From Pseudomonadota bacterium (GTDB lineage: Bacteria > Pseudomonadota > Gammaproteobacteria > Burkholderiales > SG8-41): DNA of 8,371 nt. A program made the translations under genes and the position numbers. The stretch covers positions 1 to 8,371 of the forward strand of contig JAEYXO010000071.1 of the NCBI GenBank assembly GCA_023431245.1, in the 5' to 3' direction. Below, in pieces: positions 5,654 to 8,371 of the stretch. Every line of letters begins with the position of its first letter. Within the stretch, counting starts at the first letter, position 1. The notes below the pieces were generated by a model. That model had not been told where the DNA came from and ran no database searches. It was given only the letters and a program-made list of their open reading frames with translations.

Positions 5654-7168
5654 GTGCGCCTCCTCCGCCTGCTGAAAATCCTGCGCGTCGCCCTGCGTTT
5701 CGGGCTCGACGAATTCCTGCTCGGCCATGAACGCGTGCGCGTGCTGCGCGCCGCCGTCGGCGGCCTGCTGTTCTGGCGCGACCTGTCCGCCCCGCGCGCC
5801 GTGCGACTGCGCCGCGCGCTGGAGACGCTGGGCCCCATCTTCGTCAAGTTCGGCCAGGTGCTGTCGACGCGTCGCGACCTGATGCCGCAGGACATCGCCG
5901 ACGAGCTGGCGCGGCTGCAGGACCGGGTGCCGCCCTTCCCGGCCGAACAGGCGGAACGGATCCTCCACGAAACCTACGGCAAACCGGTCACCGAAGTGTT
6001 CGCCCGTTTCGAACGCGAGCCGGTGGCCAGCGCCTCGGTCGCCCAGGTGCATTTCGCGACCCTGCCCGATGGCCGCGAGGCCGCGGTCAAGGTGCTGCGC
6101 CCCGGCATCGCCGCAGTCATCGCCAAGGATGTCGCGCTGATGGACGCTGGCGCGCAACTGCTCGAACTGCTGTGGGCCGACGGCAAGCGCCTGAAGCCGC
6201 GCGAGGTCGTCGCCGAATTCGCGCGCCACCTCGAGGATGAGCTCGACCTGATGCGCGAGGCGGCGAATGCCAACCAGCTGCGGCGCAACTTCGCCGGGTC
6301 GCCGCTGCTGGCGGTGCCGGAGGTCTACTGGGACTGGTGTTCGACGCAGGTGATGGTGATGCAGCGCATGCAGGGCACACCGGTGTCGGCGGTGGACGAG
6401 TTGCGCGCGCAGGGCGTCGACATCCCGAAACTCGCGCGCGCCGGAGTCGAGATCTTCTTCACCCAGGTCTTCCGCGACGGTTTTTTCCATGCCGACATGC
6501 ACCCCGGCAACATCCTCGTCACCCCGGAAGGCCAGTACGTCGCGCTCGATTTCGGCATCATGGGCACGCTGACCGAGGTCGACAAGCATTATCTGGCCTG
6601 CAATTTCATAGCCTTCTTCCGCCGCGATTACCGCCGCGTCGCCGAGGCCCATGTCGAATCGGGCTGGGCGCCGCCGGGCACCCGCGTCGAGGAATTCGAA
6701 ACCGCGATCCGCGCCGTCTGCGAGCCGATTTTCGACAAGCCGCTGAAGGAAATCTCCTTCGGGCGCGTTTTGCTGCGCCTGTTCCAGACCTCGCGCCGCT
6801 TCAACATCGAAATCCAGCCGCAACTCGTACTGCTGCAGAAAACCCTGCTCAACATCGAAGGCCTGGGCCGCGAGCTCGATCCCGACCTCGATCTCTGGAG
6901 CACCGCCAAGCCGTACCTCGAGCGCTGGATGTCGGAACAGGTCGGCTGGCGCGGCCTGGTCCGCCGCCTCGGCGACGAGCTGCCGTTCTGGAGCGAGCTG
7001 CTGCCGCAGCTGCCGCGGCTGCTGCAGCAATTCCTGGCGCACGACCGCGACGCCGCCTTGCGCGAGCAGGCCCAGGCCCTGCTGCGCCAGCAGCGCCGCA
7101 ACAGCTGGCTGCTGGCGGCCGCCACCGTCCTGCTGGCCACGCTGGTCCTGCTGCAGCTGCTGCCATAA
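5654..7168 (+). CDS. ubiB: UbiB, atypical protein kinase-like ubiquinone biosynthesis protein
   Basis: Encodes 504 residues. UbiB/COQ8 proteins are membrane-associated, protein-kinase-like ATPases needed for ubiquinone synthesis and lipid intermediate handling rather than classical protein phosphorylation. All hallmark motifs are present: KxGQ (K65-F-G-Q68), the Ala-rich loop that replaces the Gly-rich loop (ASASVAQVH, 125-133), the ATP-site lysine K146 (AAVKVLRPG), ExD (E196-L-D198), the catalytic loop H279-A-D281-M-H-P-G-N286, and D299-F-G. Residues about 484-503 form one C-terminal hydrophobic helix ending at LLP, whereas E. coli UbiB (546 residues) has two. Only the GTG at 5654 fits the family N-terminus: an in-frame TAA stands at 5642 and no other ATG, GTG or TTG lies between. 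There is no Shine-Dalgarno. It follows ubiJ by 43 bases. Confidence 0.97.
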   Translation: MRLLRLLKILRVALRFGLDEFLLGHERVRVLRAAVGGLLFWRDLSAPRAVRLRRALETLGPIFVKFGQVLSTRRDLMPQDIADELARLQDRVPPFPAEQAERILHETYGKPVTEVFARFEREPVASASVAQVHFATLPDGREAAVKVLRPGIAAVIAKDVALMDAGAQLLELLWADGKRLKPREVVAEFARHLEDELDLMREAANANQLRRNFAGSPLLAVPEVYWDWCSTQVMVMQRMQGTPVSAVDELRAQGVDIPKLARAGVEIFFTQVFRDGFFHADMHPGNILVTPEGQYVALDFGIMGTLTEVDKHYLACNFIAFFRRDYRRVAEAHVESGWAPPGTRVEEFETAIRAVCEPIFDKPLKEISFGRVLLRLFQTSRRFNIEIQPQLVLLQKTLLNIEGLGRELDPDLDLWSTAKPYLERWMSEQVGWRGLVRRLGDELPFWSELLPQLPRLLQQFLAHDRDAALREQAQALLRQQRRNSWLLAAATVLLATLVLLQLLP

Positions 7169-7184
7169 ACCGGCAGGCGGCGGC

Positions 7185-7190
7185 TATAAT
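7185..7190 (+). promoter_or_regulatory. -10-like TATAAT upstream of the symporter gene
   Basis: A perfect TATAAT in the 46-base gap after ubiB, 24 bases before the symporter ATG. The context GGCTATAATCCGCC resembles GCTATAATGGGCC in front of the Tim44-like gene. No good -35 is visible; that region overlaps the end of ubiB. It suggests the transporter has its own promoter. Confidence 0.5.
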
Positions 7191-7214
7191 CCGCCCCCAA
7201 AAGGGAGCCCCGCG

Positions 7215-8371
7215 ATGCTGCTGACATTCGTCGTCATATACCTGCTGGCGTCCATCGCCATCGGCATCATCGCCGCGACCCGCGTGCACACGGCCAAGGA
7301 CTTCATCGAGGCCGGCCGCTCGCTGCCCTTCTATGTCGTCACGGCAACGGTCTTCGCCACCTGGTTCGGCTCCGAAACCGTGCTCGGCATCTCGTCGACC
7401 TTCATCAAGGACGGGCTGGGCGGCATCGTCTCCGACCCCTTCGGCTCCAGCCTCTGCCTGATCTTCGTCGGCCTGTTTTTCGCGGCGAAGCTCTACCGGA
7501 TGAACCTGCTGACCATCGGCGACTATTACCGCGTGCGCTACAACGCGGTGGCCGAAGTGCTGGTCAGCGTGGCCATCGTCATTTCCTACCTCGGCTGGCT
7601 GTCGGCGCAGATCGTGGTCATCGGCCTGGTGTTCAACGTCGTGACTGCCGGCGCGGTGTCGATGCAGGCCGGCATCATCATCGGCGCCTCGGTGGTGGTC
7701 GTCTACACGCTGTGGGGCGGCATGTATTCGGTGGCCTGGACCAACTTCGTGCAGATGGTGGTCATCGTCATCGGACTGTTCTACATCGCCTGGATCGTCG
7801 CCGACAAGGCGGGCGGCGTCACCAGCGTTGTGGCCCATGCCGAGGCCGCCGGCAAGTTCGAGTTCTGGCCGAAACCGGAAACCCGCGACGTGCTCGCCTT
7901 CATCGCCGCCGCGATCACGATGATGTTCGGCTCGATCCCGCAGCAGGACGTGTTCCAGCGCATCAATTCCTCGCGCACAGAAAAAATCGCCGTCTATGGC
8001 TCGGTGCTCGGCGGCTCGCTGTACTTCCTGTTCGCCTTCGTGCCTATTTTCCTCGCCTATTCGGCCTACCTGATCGACCCGAAGATGGTCGACACGCTGA
8101 TGACGCAGGACCACCAGCTGATCCTGCCGACGCTGATCCTGCAGGAAACGCCGCTGCTGGCGCAGATCGTCTTCTTCGGCGCGCTGCTGTCGGCGGTCAT
8201 GAGCACCGCCAGCGGCACGCTGCTGGCGCCCTCGGTCACCTTCACCGAGAACATCCTCAAGCACATCCTGCAGAAGGATTTCACCGACCGCGAAATGCTG
8301 CGCAACATGCGCGTGGTGGTGGCCTGCTTCGCGGTGATCGTGACGCTGTTCTCGCTGAACACCGAGGCCAC
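7215..8371 (+). CDS. Sodium:solute symporter (SSS/SLC5 family), N-terminal part
   Basis: Open from ATG 7215 to the window edge (385 complete codons), so the C-terminus is missing; the family is usually 450-600 residues. SSS proteins couple uptake of a small solute to sodium entry through the inner membrane using the LeuT fold. Visible features are a first helix MLLTFVVIYLLASIAIGIIAA, the conserved FATWFGSETVLGISS helix (47-61), the GDYYRVRYN loop (102-110), WGGMYSVAWTNFVQ (167-180), GSIPQQDVFQRINSS (239-253) and the helix LLSAVMSTASGTLLAPS (324-340). In that last helix, S330, T331, S333 and T335 are candidates for the second sodium site, by analogy with PutP and vSGLT. About ten hydrophobic helices can be seen. 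The substrate cannot be read from the sequence. The start has AGGGAG (7202-7207) seven bases upstream and a -10 at 7185. Nothing ties it to ubiquinone synthesis apart from adjacency. Confidence 0.92.
   Translation, partial: MLLTFVVIYLLASIAIGIIAATRVHTAKDFIEAGRSLPFYVVTATVFATWFGSETVLGISSTFIKDGLGGIVSDPFGSSLCLIFVGLFFAAKLYRMNLLTIGDYYRVRYNAVAEVLVSVAIVISYLGWLSAQIVVIGLVFNVVTAGAVSMQAGIIIGASVVVVYTLWGGMYSVAWTNFVQMVVIVIGLFYIAWIVADKAGGVTSVVAHAEAAGKFEFWPKPETRDVLAFIAAAITMMFGSIPQQDVFQRINSSRTEKIAVYGSVLGGSLYFLFAFVPIFLAYSAYLIDPKMVDTLMTQDHQLILPTLILQETPLLAQIVFFGALLSAVMSTASGTLLAPSVTFTENILKHILQKDFTDREMLRNMRVVVACFAVIVTLFSLNTEA

Noticed and set aside
5646..5675. Short out-of-frame ORF starting ATG 5646 across the ubiB start
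   Set aside because: It encodes only nine residues without a ribosome-binding site, and its ATG overlaps the -10 hexamer, so it would not be in the predicted transcript.
5588..7042. 484-codon open frame on the minus strand opposite ubiB
   Set aside because: UbiB is unmistakable on the plus strand with every motif intact; the antisense frame is a GC-rich shadow with repetitive Gln, Ala, Arg and Asp composition.
6849..8264. 471-codon open frame on the minus strand opposite the symporter gene
   Set aside because: Its His/Asp/Arg-rich composition mirrors hydrophobic codons of the sense strand. The plus strand encodes a clear transporter with a good ribosome-binding site.

Overview
The window is a compact, GC-rich (about two thirds G+C by eye) stretch of bacterial chromosome filled end to end with core genes. 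The UbiE sequence, the order DUF971 - ubiE - Tim44-like - ubiJ - ubiB, and the AKRLGGG-type N-terminus of the Tim44-like protein look most like Betaproteobacteria as I remember them. A deep-branching gammaproteobacterium is the main alternative. This is inference from recalled family sequences; there is no rRNA here to settle it.

Layout. (1) 1-650, plus strand: the C-terminal end of a DUF2817 (M14-like) metallopeptidase, overlapping by 4 bases a complete HIT-family nucleotide hydrolase gene. (2) 666-2749, minus strand: the phosphate-starvation two-component pair, phoB first and phoR second. The phoR end converges on the HIT gene with only 15 bases between the stop codons. (3) 2750-2918: a divergent control region. 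It holds a recognisable Pho box and -10 for phoB on the minus strand, and on the plus strand a -10 preceded by a perfect 16-base palindrome for the gene on the other side. (4) 2919-7168, plus strand: a ubiquinone-biosynthesis cluster made of a DUF971 protein, ubiE (C-methyltransferase), a secreted or membrane-anchored Tim44-like protein, ubiJ (SCP2 lipid-binding accessory factor) and ubiB (atypical kinase/ATPase-like protein). (5) 7215 to the window end, plus strand: the first 385 codons of a sodium:solute symporter, cut by the window edge.

How the parts work together. PhoR senses phosphate status and phosphorylates PhoB; the Pho box in front of phoB suggests autoregulation. UbiE, UbiJ and UbiB act in the later steps of ubiquinone synthesis, with UbiJ holding hydrophobic intermediates and UbiB helping to make or move them. 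The Tim44-like and DUF971 proteins are guilt-by-association candidates for the same pathway. Several plus-strand genes have their own -10-like hexamer close upstream, so the ubi cluster may not be a single transcript. The ubiB start (GTG, no Shine-Dalgarno, -10 six bases upstream) looks leaderless.

No stretch over 300 bases lacks a gene. I saw no tRNA, rRNA, CRISPR, insertion sequence or phage gene. This is mostly an ordinary core region; the points worth a second look concern regulation and the two uncharacterised genes in the ubi cluster, and I did not find a clearly new system.
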